In this document: in pieces, positions 6,988 to 13,726 of the stretch | Layout of the letters: each line of letters starts with the position of its first letter | Position numbering within the stretch: the stretch's first letter is position 1 | Origin: an uncultured Collinsella sp. | GTDB lineage: Bacteria > Actinomycetota > Coriobacteriia > Coriobacteriales > Coriobacteriaceae | Reading direction: 5' to 3' | Length of the DNA: 13,726 nucleotides | Assembly: GCA_900754385.1 (NCBI GenBank) | Contig: CAAECP010000050.1 | Span: 1-13,726 of the forward strand | Translations under genes and position numbers: made by a program | The notes under the pieces: model-generated | What the model was told of the DNA's origin: nothing | The model's input: the letters and a program-made list of their open reading frames with translations, nothing else | Databases searched by the model: none

Positions 6988-6990
6988 ATC

Positions 6991-8100
6991 TTAGAGAAGT
7001 TCTTTGCGTGAAGCCAAGTAGGCGTGAGCATGGCACTCAAGAACCTCGTCCTCAACGTTCGTTAGGCGAATGGCGCCGAGTGCCGCGGGCAGCGGCAACA
7101 TGCTGCGGTTTGAGCGAACAAACTGCTGCCTACGGAACTCCTCAATATATGCGGCAGGCTCCAGATCGAAGGCAAGTTCCTCGATACCAAAGTCCTCCAG
7201 GCAGTCATCGACATCAAACACATAGTCGATATCGAAGTCGCAGGCATCATGTGCTAGGCGCGCCTCAAAGCGCATGCCCTCAGACAACAGCTGGTAGGCA
7301 GGGACCTGCGAAGCGGCATCGCCCAAGCAGGCGCGCAGGGTGCGCTCCCCCGTCTTGCCAAAATCGAGCGCATGGCGAGCGCTCGGGTTCGTGGCCGTCA
7401 GCACGTCCTTGCGGGCAGTCTGAGACCATTGGACGGCATTGACGAGTGCGACCTCCTCGCCCGCGAGAATCTCGGGGACGGTCTCAATAAACTGATTCCA
7501 GCGGGACTTGCTGCTCGAAAGCATGGTGCCAACAAGTACCACAAAGCCGAGCTTGAGGTCCTCGGGGTCCGTCTCGCGAACAAGGTCGAGGTCACACACG
7601 ACCAAGCCCGGTTCGGGACGAAACGCGATAGCGGGAAGCGCATTGGCCGACGAGGCGACGAGCGGCTTCATGGTCGTCGCGACCGTGAGCATGGCGTCGA
7701 ACGTCGTCGGCAGCAGCGCGCACTCGGTGCGACCGCACCACTGATTGGCACACCAGCTAACAACCGAGCAGGTTGCGGCATCGCCAACGGCGACAACCAG
7801 ATCGTCACAGGTAATGCCATTGGCAGTCAGGGCGCCAAAGATAGCATCGGCATCAGCAAGCGTGGCACCAGCAGGCGAAACCTCGAGGGGAAGCTGTGAC
7901 ATGACAAAACCGGCGTCGACCAGCGCATGCTCGACGACCTCACCAAAACGCTCGGATGTGGCGTCGTTCCAAACGACCATCGCGCGCTTAGGCTTGCCCA
8001 CAGTCGAGGCAAACATGCGCGACAACTCATCGAACGCGCCCAATCCGACACGGACATCGACGCTGCGGTTTTGGAAATTGATCAGTTGACGACGAATCAT
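6991..8100 (-). CDS. 3-dehydroquinate synthase-like protein lacking catalytic residues (probable pseudoenzyme)
   Basis: The intact 369-residue frame has the length and layout of AroB, which cyclises DAHP to 3-dehydroquinate using NAD and zinc. Retained traces are VGLGAFDEL (18-26), DDLVVAVGD (99-107), LLPTTFDAML (129-138), K145 and LVVCDLDLV (166-174). The functional sites are not retained. The NAD-binding GGG motif reads VGD. The zinc-ligand Glu of GLAEVIKYG aligns with V188, and its Lys with G191. The first His of GHTFGHA aligns with K249 (DFGKTGERT, 247-254), and the His of LHGEA with S273. The protein is also cysteine-rich, with C98, C111, C117, C122 and C127 in one stretch. ATGA overlap with aroK indicates coupling and decides the start. 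Alignment is by eye. A new function or a partner role for shikimate kinase is inference; DHQ synthase activity is unlikely. Confidence 0.82.
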   Translation of the reverse strand: MIRRQLINFQNRSVDVRVGLGAFDELSRMFASTVGKPKRAMVVWNDATSERFGEVVEHALVDAGFVMSQLPLEVSPAGATLADADAIFGALTANGITCDDLVVAVGDAATCSVVSWCANQWCGRTECALLPTTFDAMLTVATTMKPLVASSANALPAIAFRPEPGLVVCDLDLVRETDPEDLKLGFVVLVGTMLSSSKSRWNQFIETVPEILAGEEVALVNAVQWSQTARKDVLTATNPSARHALDFGKTGERTLRACLGDAASQVPAYQLLSEGMRFEARLAHDACDFDIDYVFDVDDCLEDFGIEELAFDLEPAAYIEEFRRQQFVRSNRSMLPLPAALGAIRLTNVEDEVLECHAHAYLASRKELL

Positions 8101-8630
8101 AGCAGCCCACGCTCCAAAAGCATCTCGGCACAAAGGTAGGAAACGTCCTCGAAGGACTTGTTGCGAATATCAAGGGTAAGGTCGGCGGCCTGGCGATACA
8201 GCGGACGGCGATGCTCAAACAGGCGCGCAGCATGCTCGGGCGAACGGAAATCGGGGCGCGTGTCGGACCGACGAATCTGTCGAATCGAATCCTCGAAGTC
8301 GCCCTCGAGGTACACGCACGTACCCATTTCGTGCATCAGTTCAATATTCACCGGCGTTTCGACGATACCGCCCCCGCACGAAACCAACAGGCTGCGCTCG
8401 CTTTGGAGCGAACGGAGCGCCGAGGTCTCGAGATCGCGAAAACGATCCTCGCCCTCGGTCTCAAAAATCTCGGTTACCGACTTGCCGCAACGGCGCACGA
8501 CCAGACGGTCGGTATCGATAAAACGCCGCTTGAACATGGTGCCCACGTTGCGCGCAAGCGTCGACTTGCCCGCGCCCAAAAAGCCGATAAAGAAGATATG
8601 GTCGCAGCCGTGTTTGATGTGCTGGGACAT
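8097..8630 (-). CDS. aroK: Shikimate kinase
   Basis: This 177-residue P-loop kinase has the usual length; the family transfers phosphate from ATP to the 3-OH of shikimate. Walker A GFLGAGKST is at 16-24. The shikimate-binding set known from Mycobacterium AroK is all present by eye alignment: D41 in IDTD, R65 in DRFRDLE, the GGG at 86-88 in SCGGGIV, R125 in DTRP, and R141 in RRPLY. One difference is RPDF where RPLL is common at the start of the lid. GAGGA at the end of the preceding gene serves as ribosome binding site, 8 bases separate the two genes, and the TGA overlaps the next start codon. Its usual partner, an active AroB, is not encoded beside it. Catalytic competence looks likely, but a shifted substrate cannot be excluded given the altered neighbour. 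Confidence 0.92.
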   Translation of the reverse strand: MSQHIKHGCDHIFFIGFLGAGKSTLARNVGTMFKRRFIDTDRLVVRRCGKSVTEIFETEGEDRFRDLETSALRSLQSERSLLVSCGGGIVETPVNIELMHEMGTCVYLEGDFEDSIRQIRRSDTRPDFRSPEHAARLFEHRRPLYRQAADLTLDIRNKSFEDVSYLCAEMLLERGLL

Positions 8631-8638
8631 GACGAGAC

Positions 8639-9136
8639 CTATTCCTCGCAGGGAAGGTCGCGCAGGGCCCGGCGCTCAAAGATACGGAAGATCTGCGTAT
8701 ACCACAGGTCCTGCGTCGCCTGCGGCTTTACCAGGATGGTATCGACGCCGGCGAAGTTGCCGCTCCACACGTCCGTGTAGAGCTGATCACCGATCAGCAC
8801 CGCCTCGCCGGCTGTGGCGCCGAGGCGCTTAAGGCCCGCCTTGAGGGCAAACGGCGCCGGCTTCATGGCGTGGCTGATGGCCTCGAGTCCCAGCTCGCGC
8901 GCAGAGCTCATGACCTGGTCGCGATGCCAGTTGTTGGACACCATGCACAGCTTAAAGCCTTTGGCGCGGGCGGCGTCGAGCCAAGCGGAAACCGCGGCGG
9001 GAACCTGCTCGGTGTCGCGCGGCACCAAGGTGTTATCGCGATCGAGCAGAATGGCGCGCTTGCCGTCGGCCCACAGGGTATTAAGGTCGATGCGATCGAC
9101 CGAGGCAACGTAACGTTTGGGGCTAAAAATCCTCAT
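8639..9136 (-). CDS. YqeG-family HAD superfamily IIIA phosphatase
   Basis: The 165-residue protein carries the four HAD motifs: LLDRDNTLV with D32 and D34 (nucleophile and acid-base), SNN at 67-69, K92 in HAMKPAP, and IGDQLYTDVWSGN with D117 and D122. The N-terminal FSPKRYVASVDRID and the close motif spacing fit the YqeG/YGGG phosphatase family, whose yeast relative Gep4 dephosphorylates phosphatidylglycerophosphate. The bacterial substrate is not settled. The ATG at 9136 lies one base after the mltG stop, so the start is set by family alignment and context. The longer upstream frame overlaps mltG and is not believable as protein. In Bacillus this gene sits with yqeH and aroE; here it occupies the place where actinobacteria often carry aroE and aroC. 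Confidence 0.9.
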   Translation of the reverse strand: MRIFSPKRYVASVDRIDLNTLWADGKRAILLDRDNTLVPRDTEQVPAAVSAWLDAARAKGFKLCMVSNNWHRDQVMSSARELGLEAISHAMKPAPFALKAGLKRLGATAGEAVLIGDQLYTDVWSGNFAGVDTILVKPQATQDLWYTQIFRIFERRALRDLPCEE

Positions 9137-9137
9137 A

Positions 9138-10571
9138 CTAATTCCAAGACTGTTGATGCTCTTCGTAGGTTTGCGAGAAGTACTCCTCGTCCTGCGTAAT
9201 GTAGAAATACAGGTCATCAGAGTCGGTCGGCTCAAGGGTGGCCTTGAGCGCCTCGAGCGACGGAGAGCAGATGGGCGTGGGCGGCAGGCCCTCATGCTTA
9301 TAGGTGTTATACGGACTATCGCTCTGCAGGTCGTCGGCGGTAACCTCGCCACCGGTGACATACATCATAGTCGCATCGCTATTGAGATAGCGCAGGCCAT
9401 CGAGCTTGCCGGCAAGGCGGTTGTAGAAAACCGAGGCCACATGCGCACGTTGATCGGCGTTGAGGCCCTCGCGCTCAACGATAGAGGCCAAGTTGACGAT
9501 GTCGTAGTCGGACATCTCCACGCCGTAGTGCTCCTTGATGTTGGCTTCGCAGCTCGCAAAGTCAAGCGACTTGTACTCGGTCTTAAACTGATCGAGCATG
9601 GCACGAATGACATCATCGGCCGTCGGCGAATCGCCCAGCGAATAGGTCTTGGGGAACAAGAAACCCTCGAGCGAGTCGTTGGCGGCGCCCTTAAGGAAGC
9701 TATAGTCGTCCACGTAGTTGGAGGCCTTGGCCTGGTTGAGGAAGTCTTCCTTAGAGATGCTGTCGTAGGCCTGGGCCACACGGTCGGCGACTTGATCGAC
9801 CGTTAGGCCCTCAGGGATAGTCAGCGCATTGGAGCCCGCGTTGGGGCCTTCCATGAGCTGCCGAACAACCTTGGTCGCATCCATGAGCGTGGTGAACGAG
9901 TAGGTGCCAGGCTTAAGCGACATGTCGGCATTGAGCTTTTTGACCGCCGCGTAATAATCCTTGGGGTCTTCGACGATATGGTTCTCGGAGAGAATCGAAG
10001 CGATCGTATCGCCCGAAGCACCATCGGGAATGGTCACCGTAACCTGCTGACCAGCCGTGACCTTCGTATCCTCACCGCCAAAGAAGCCCTTGACGGCTGG
10101 CACGACAAAGAAAACGATCGCGACAAGCGCAAGCACGGCAACAACGCCACCGATAATCATAGGCACCGGGGAGCTTTTCTTTTGAGCACCGCGACGAGCA
10201 TGCGTGTTGTAGCTCGAGCGGGTCGCCGGAGCAACGCCATGCGAACCACGAGCGTGATGCGAATGCGATTGGGGGGCCTGCGTTCGCTGGGTAGGTGCCT
10301 GCTGCTTAAAGCGGGTGCCGCCTGCAGGCTGGGCCGTACGAGCAGTGGGCTGGTGAGCCGCGTGAGAAGCCGAATGCTGAACCGAACGAGCAGAAGGCTG
10401 CTGACCCGTCCGTTGAACAGGTTGGGCCGAACGAGAGAAGGACTGCGCCGGGCGCGCGGCAGGCTGAGCTGCGCGCTGCGTCAGCTGTGCCGGAAGCTGG
10501 CCAGGCTGGGCAGGGCGCGACGCCGGCTGCTGTGTACGATTCGGCTGGCGCGGATCGGAAGCACTAGGCAT
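9138..10571 (-). CDS. mltG: Endolytic murein transglycosylase MltG with long disordered cytoplasmic region
   Basis: MltG cleaves nascent glycan strands at the membrane and limits their length. The 477-residue protein has a cytoplasmic N-terminal region (1-135) very rich in Pro, Gln, Ala, Arg, Ser and His with recurring AQP units. One transmembrane helix (about 137-158, VPMIIGGVVAVLALVAIVFF) and a YceG domain follow. Signatures are LEGFLFPKTY (301-310), ASIVEREG (362-369) with E366 aligned to the catalytic Glu218 of the Escherichia coli enzyme, VFYNRL (381-386), and YNTYKHEGLPPTPI (421-434). Typical homologues have a much shorter tail before the membrane helix. The ATG at 10571 is chosen for the GAGGAGG 6 bases upstream; the frame extends further back, but into ruvX. 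It overlaps ruvX by 8 bases. The ruvX-mltG pairing follows the actinobacterial order. Confidence 0.95.
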   Translation of the reverse strand: MPSASDPRQPNRTQQPASRPAQPGQLPAQLTQRAAQPAARPAQSFSRSAQPVQRTGQQPSARSVQHSASHAAHQPTARTAQPAGGTRFKQQAPTQRTQAPQSHSHHARGSHGVAPATRSSYNTHARRGAQKKSSPVPMIIGGVVAVLALVAIVFFVVPAVKGFFGGEDTKVTAGQQVTVTIPDGASGDTIASILSENHIVEDPKDYYAAVKKLNADMSLKPGTYSFTTLMDATKVVRQLMEGPNAGSNALTIPEGLTVDQVADRVAQAYDSISKEDFLNQAKASNYVDDYSFLKGAANDSLEGFLFPKTYSLGDSPTADDVIRAMLDQFKTEYKSLDFASCEANIKEHYGVEMSDYDIVNLASIVEREGLNADQRAHVASVFYNRLAGKLDGLRYLNSDATMMYVTGGEVTADDLQSDSPYNTYKHEGLPPTPICSPSLEALKATLEPTDSDDLYFYITQDEEYFSQTYEEHQQSWN

Positions 10572-10992
10572 GCGAAACCTCCTCGTTTTTACGATCGAGC
10601 CACGTCTGCAAAAACAGGCTGGCGGCAATCATGTCGATCTTGCCCCTCATCTGCTTTTCGTTGAGTCCCTGCTCGCGCAGGATACGCTTGGCCTCTTGCG
10701 AGGACAGACGCTCGTCCTCAAACTCCAACGGAAGATCGAGCTCGTCGGCAATCTTTTGCGCCACAGCGGCAACGCGCTCGGCCTGAGGGCCGGGCTCACC
10801 GGCCATGGTCAGGGGACGTCCGCTTACCAGGATGTCGGGCTCATAGTCCTCAACCAGGTAGCGGAACGTCTTGGCCATACCGGTGACCTCGGCAGCCGGA
10901 AGCACCTTGACGGGCATCGCCATCTTGCCATCACGGCTCGAGACGGCGATGCCAATCCTGGTCTCCCCTATGTCCAGCGCGAGCGCAACCAC
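10564..10992 (-). CDS. ruvX: RuvX/YqgF family Holliday junction resolvase-like nuclease
   Basis: The 142-residue protein has an RNase H-like fold of the usual length. LALDIGETRIGIAVS (4-18) carries the first catalytic Asp (D7). VSGRPLTMAGEPGPQAE (56-72) is the family loop, FEDERLSSQEAKRIL (91-105) the second acidic motif, and KIDMIAASLFLQTWLD (118-133) the last Asp motif. YqgF proteins are tied to 16S rRNA 5'-end processing in Escherichia coli and to Holliday junction cleavage in Mycobacterium, so either role is possible. The start is GTG at 10990-10992, chosen because the conserved core starts right after it; the upstream ribosome binding site is weak (GAAG). The stop of alaS is 17 bases upstream, so translation may depend on the same transcript. 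Confidence 0.95.
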   Translation of the reverse strand: MVALALDIGETRIGIAVSSRDGKMAMPVKVLPAAEVTGMAKTFRYLVEDYEPDILVSGRPLTMAGEPGPQAERVAAVAQKIADELDLPLEFEDERLSSQEAKRILREQGLNEKQMRGKIDMIAASLFLQTWLDRKNEEVSHA

Positions 10993-11009
10993 AGCGACTT
11001 CTTAGATTC

Positions 11010-13667
11010 TTAGGCGCCGAGCGCGGTCTTAGCGGCCGCGAGGGCATCGGCGATGCCGGCAGCATTCTTGCCACCAGCCTGGGCCATGTTGGGACGACCG
11101 CCACCGCGACCGTCGACCAGACCCGCGATCTGCTTGATCACGTTACCGGCGTGGAAACCGGCCTTGACGGCGTCATCGGAGCCGGCAGCGAGCAGGGCCG
11201 GAGTGCCCTTCTCAGTCACGCTGGCGACGACACAAGCGACAGGGCCGGCGACCTTCTGATGCACGGTATCCCATACGTTGCGCAGGTCGGCAGCCTCAAG
11301 GCCCTGGAGCTCAGCGACAACGAGCTTATAGCCGTCGAGCTCGACGGCGCCCTCGATGGCGCTGGAGATGGCGTCGGAGGAGCCACCGGTCAGAGCCTTC
11401 TTGAGCTTATTGGACGTCTCGCGCAGCTCGGCCTGCAGGTTCTCCACGCGGGCGGGAACCTCGTCTACGCGGCACTTGAGCGCAGCGGCGGCGGCGTCGA
11501 CGAGCGCCAGGCGGTCGGCCATATAGTCGAGAGCACCCTTAGAGGTCACGGCCTCGATACGACGGACATTCGAGCCCGTAGAGGACTCGGAAATGATCTT
11601 GAACAGGCCAATCTCAGCAGTGTTGGCAGCGTGCGTGCCACCGCAGAGCTCGCGGGAGAACGGCTGGTCCTCGGCGCCCACGGAGACGACGCGGACGACA
11701 TCGCCGTACTTCTCGCCAAACAGAGCGACAGCGCCGGCGGCCTTAGCCTCGTCGATGCCCATGACACGGGTCACGACCGGCTTGGAAGCGAAGATCTGCT
11801 GGTTGACCAGATCCTCGACAGCCTTGAGCTGCTCGGAGGACAGGGCCTCGAAGTGCGTAAAGTCAAAGCGCAGGTGCTCGGGCGTCACCAGCGAGCCGGC
11901 CTGGGAGACGTGCTCGCCCAGGACCTGCTTAAGGGCGGCATCGAGCAGGTGCGTGGCGGTGTGGTTGCGGCGCAAGAAGCCACGGCGCTCGGCGTCGAGC
12001 GCGGCGGTAACAGCGGCACCGACAGTCAGCGTGCCCTCGGCAACGTGGGCGACGTGAGCATACAGGCCGTTGTGGTTCTTGGTATCGGAAACGGTCAGCG
12101 AAACGCCCTCGGCGGAAAGCTCGCCGGCATCGCCCTGCTGGCCACCCATCTCGGCATAGAACGGGGTGCGGTCAAGCACGACCTCGACGTCCTCGCCCGC
12201 GGCAGCGGACTCGACGGACTCGCCGTTGCGCACGATGGCGACAACCTTGGCGCCATCGATCACATCGTTGTCATAACCGTCGAACTCAGTCGCGGCGACC
12301 TTGTCGGAAAGCTCGACCCACACGTCGTTGAAGCTGCCCCAGGCGTCGCCCTTGGCATTGGCGCGGGCGCGGGCCTTCTGGTCCTCCATGCAAGCGGTAA
12401 AGCCATCCATGTCGACGTCGTGCCCAGTGGTACCGGCGATCTCGACGGTCAGGTCAATGGGGAAACCAAAGGTGTCGTGCAGCTTAAAGGCAACGTCACC
12501 CGGAAGCACGGTGCCCTCGACAAGCGCTGCCAGGGCCTCGTCCAGGTAAACACGGCCGTTGTCGAGCGTCGTGGAGAAGCGCTCCTCCTCGGAGGCGACG
12601 ATACCCTTGACGAGCGCAACATTCTTGAGCAGCTCGGGATAGGCCTCGCCCATCTGAGCGTTAACCTCGTCAATGAACTTGGTCAGGAAGGCGCCCTCGA
12701 TGCCCAGCAGGCGACCGTGGAACACGGCACGACGGAGCAGGCGGCGAAGGACGTACTCGCGACCCTCGTTACCGGGAAGGATGCCGTCCGAGATCATAAA
12801 GTCGACGGCACGGGAGTGGTCGGCGATGATACGCAGGGAGCGGCTGGCGCCGGAGTAATCGTCGGCGTCATAGGTCTTGCCGCTGATCTTCTCACCCAGC
12901 TTGATGAGATGCTGCATCAGATCGCCGTCGTAATTGGCGATCTTGTGCTGCATAATGGCGGCCATGCGCTCCAGGCCCATACCCGTATCGAGGTTGCGGT
13001 GCGGCAGCTCCGGCATGGAGCCGTCCTCCTGACGGTCGTACTGGGTAAAGACGAGGTTCCAGAACTCAAGGAAGCGGTCGCAGTCGCAGCCAGGCTTGCA
13101 GTCGGGGCTGCCGCAGCCGACCTCCTCGCCCATGTCAAAGTAGATCTCGGAGCACGGACCGCAGGGGCCGGTGGGGCCAGCGGCCCAGAAGTTGTCGTCC
13201 TCGCCCAGGCGGGAGATGTGGTCCTCGGCAACGCCCAGAGAACGCCACACGTCGTGGGTCTCGTCGTCCTCGGTAAAAACGGTAAAGTACAGGCGGTCGA
13301 GCGGCAGCTTGAACTCCTTGGTGATGAGCTCAAAGGCCCAGGCGCAAGCCTGCTCCTTGGAGACGCCGCCAAAAGAGAAGTCGCCGAGCATCTCGAAGAA
13401 GGACAGGTGACGGCCGTCCTCGCCAATGCAATCGATGTCGTTGGTGCGGACGCACTTCTGGCAGGAAATCGCGCCGATCTCCTTCATGGTCTTCTTGCCC
13501 TGGTAGTACTCCTTAAACTGATTCATGCCGGCGTTGGCAAGCAGCAGCGAAGGATCGTCGGGAACGAGGGACGAAGAAGGATAGAGCTTAAGACCGCGCT
13601 CCTCAAAGAAGTTGAGGAACTTGGAGCGGATCTCGGCCGTAGTCATTGACGGGTAGTCAGCACTCAT
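11010..13667 (-). CDS. alaS: Alanine--tRNA ligase
   Basis: The 885-residue full-length enzyme charges tRNA-Ala and edits mischarged serine and glycine. The class II core shows GAISCQKCVRTND (65-77), motif 2 FFEMLGDFSFGG (90-101) and motif 3 region DTGMGLERM (227-235). The editing domain carries the zinc ligands H569 and H573 in HTATHLL, and C675 and H679 in CGGTH. RTPFYAEMGGQQGD (500-513) belongs to the same region. The C-terminal DHHA1 domain has GRGGGRPNMAQAGG (853-866). A four-Cys insert, C185, C190, C194 and C196, follows GPCGPCSEIYFDMG and resembles inserts in some other bacterial AlaRS. The ATG at 13667 has GGAG about 9 bases upstream; a second ATG at residue 8 lacks one. It is the first visible gene of the long - strand unit. 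No T-box leader can be judged because only 59 bases lie upstream. Confidence 0.98.
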   Translation of the reverse strand: MSADYPSMTTAEIRSKFLNFFEERGLKLYPSSSLVPDDPSLLLANAGMNQFKEYYQGKKTMKEIGAISCQKCVRTNDIDCIGEDGRHLSFFEMLGDFSFGGVSKEQACAWAFELITKEFKLPLDRLYFTVFTEDDETHDVWRSLGVAEDHISRLGEDDNFWAAGPTGPCGPCSEIYFDMGEEVGCGSPDCKPGCDCDRFLEFWNLVFTQYDRQEDGSMPELPHRNLDTGMGLERMAAIMQHKIANYDGDLMQHLIKLGEKISGKTYDADDYSGASRSLRIIADHSRAVDFMISDGILPGNEGREYVLRRLLRRAVFHGRLLGIEGAFLTKFIDEVNAQMGEAYPELLKNVALVKGIVASEEERFSTTLDNGRVYLDEALAALVEGTVLPGDVAFKLHDTFGFPIDLTVEIAGTTGHDVDMDGFTACMEDQKARARANAKGDAWGSFNDVWVELSDKVAATEFDGYDNDVIDGAKVVAIVRNGESVESAAAGEDVEVVLDRTPFYAEMGGQQGDAGELSAEGVSLTVSDTKNHNGLYAHVAHVAEGTLTVGAAVTAALDAERRGFLRRNHTATHLLDAALKQVLGEHVSQAGSLVTPEHLRFDFTHFEALSSEQLKAVEDLVNQQIFASKPVVTRVMGIDEAKAAGAVALFGEKYGDVVRVVSVGAEDQPFSRELCGGTHAANTAEIGLFKIISESSTGSNVRRIEAVTSKGALDYMADRLALVDAAAAALKCRVDEVPARVENLQAELRETSNKLKKALTGGSSDAISSAIEGAVELDGYKLVVAELQGLEAADLRNVWDTVHQKVAGPVACVVASVTEKGTPALLAAGSDDAVKAGFHAGNVIKQIAGLVDGRGGGRPNMAQAGGKNAAGIADALAAAKTALGA

Positions 13668-13713
13668 AGAGGGAATCTCCTCGGTTTCACATCGAAACAG
13701 TTCAAACGTAACG

Positions 13714-13719
13714 ATATTA
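13714..13719 (-). promoter_or_regulatory. Possible -10 element upstream of alaS
   Basis: TAATAT on the - strand lies 47 bases before the alaS ATG and could be a -10 box. The matching -35 would fall outside the window, so it cannot be confirmed. The flanking 13668-13726 stretch otherwise shows only the alaS ribosome binding site. Confidence 0.3.
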
Positions 13720-13726
13720 CCATCCC

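Noticed and set aside
9137..9361. Longer N-terminus for the YqeG-like phosphatase
   Set aside because: The added residues are Arg/Ser/Pro-rich out-of-frame mltG sequence; family alignment starts at MRIFSPKRY, one base after the mltG stop.
11151..13649. 832-codon open frame on the + strand opposite alaS
   Set aside because: It is the mirror of a long GC-rich gene with strong codon bias. The translation is rich in His, Val, Leu, Gly and Asp with no recognisable domain, while the - strand frame is an unmistakable AlaRS.
1..13726. Novel defence, mobile or biosynthetic system
   Set aside because: No transposase, integrase, toxin-antitoxin pair, CRISPR array, repeat array, RNA gene or prophage gene was recognised; apart from the AroB-like pseudoenzyme the genes are standard housekeeping families.
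13668..13726. T-box riboswitch before alaS
   Set aside because: Only 59 bases are available and no T-box sequence or antiterminator pairing is visible in them.

Overview
The window is a dense, GC-rich bacterial chromosome segment. One partial gene on the + strand reads in from the left edge, and fourteen genes lie on the - strand, mostly overlapping or separated by a few bases. The content and order (alaS-ruvX-mltG-...-aroK-aroB-pepP-efp-Asp23-nusB-xseB-tlyA-nadK-recN) mix the actinobacterial alaS/ruvX/mltG/aro/pepQ/efp/nusB arrangement with the Bacillus-type efp/yqhY/nusB/xseB/tlyA/recN arrangement. Together with base composition and protein style this suggests Coriobacteriia, probably a gut Collinsella or a relative. 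That taxonomic call is inference from recalled synteny, not a database match.

Right-hand unit (13667 down to 5728, - strand): alanyl-tRNA synthetase, RuvX/YqgF, MltG with a long disordered cytoplasmic tail, a YqeG-type HAD phosphatase, shikimate kinase, a dehydroquinate-synthase-like protein that has lost its catalytic residues, and an M24 Xaa-Pro aminopeptidase. The unit ends in a strong intrinsic terminator at 5661-5704. A 132-base gap before the aminopeptidase gene holds a large nested inverted repeat.

Left-hand unit (5567 down to 473, - strand): a perfect TATAAT box at 5625-5630 precedes elongation factor P, then an Asp23/Gls24 protein, NusB (TTG start, acidic tail), an exonuclease VII small subunit without its large subunit, TlyA, NAD kinase and RecN. 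Stop and start codons overlap or nearly touch throughout. The last gene converges on the tail of a MurR/RpiR-type SIS-domain regulator (3-413, + strand), with a hairpin between them.

Most genes are housekeeping: translation (AlaRS, EF-P, NusB for rRNA transcription, TlyA for rRNA methylation), DNA repair (RecN, ExoVII, RuvX), envelope (MltG, Asp23) and cofactor supply (NadK). I see no mobile element, CRISPR array, tRNA, rRNA or defence system. The item most worth following is the conserved-length but catalytically dead AroB homologue, overlapped by an apparently intact shikimate kinase in a locus that has otherwise lost its aro genes.
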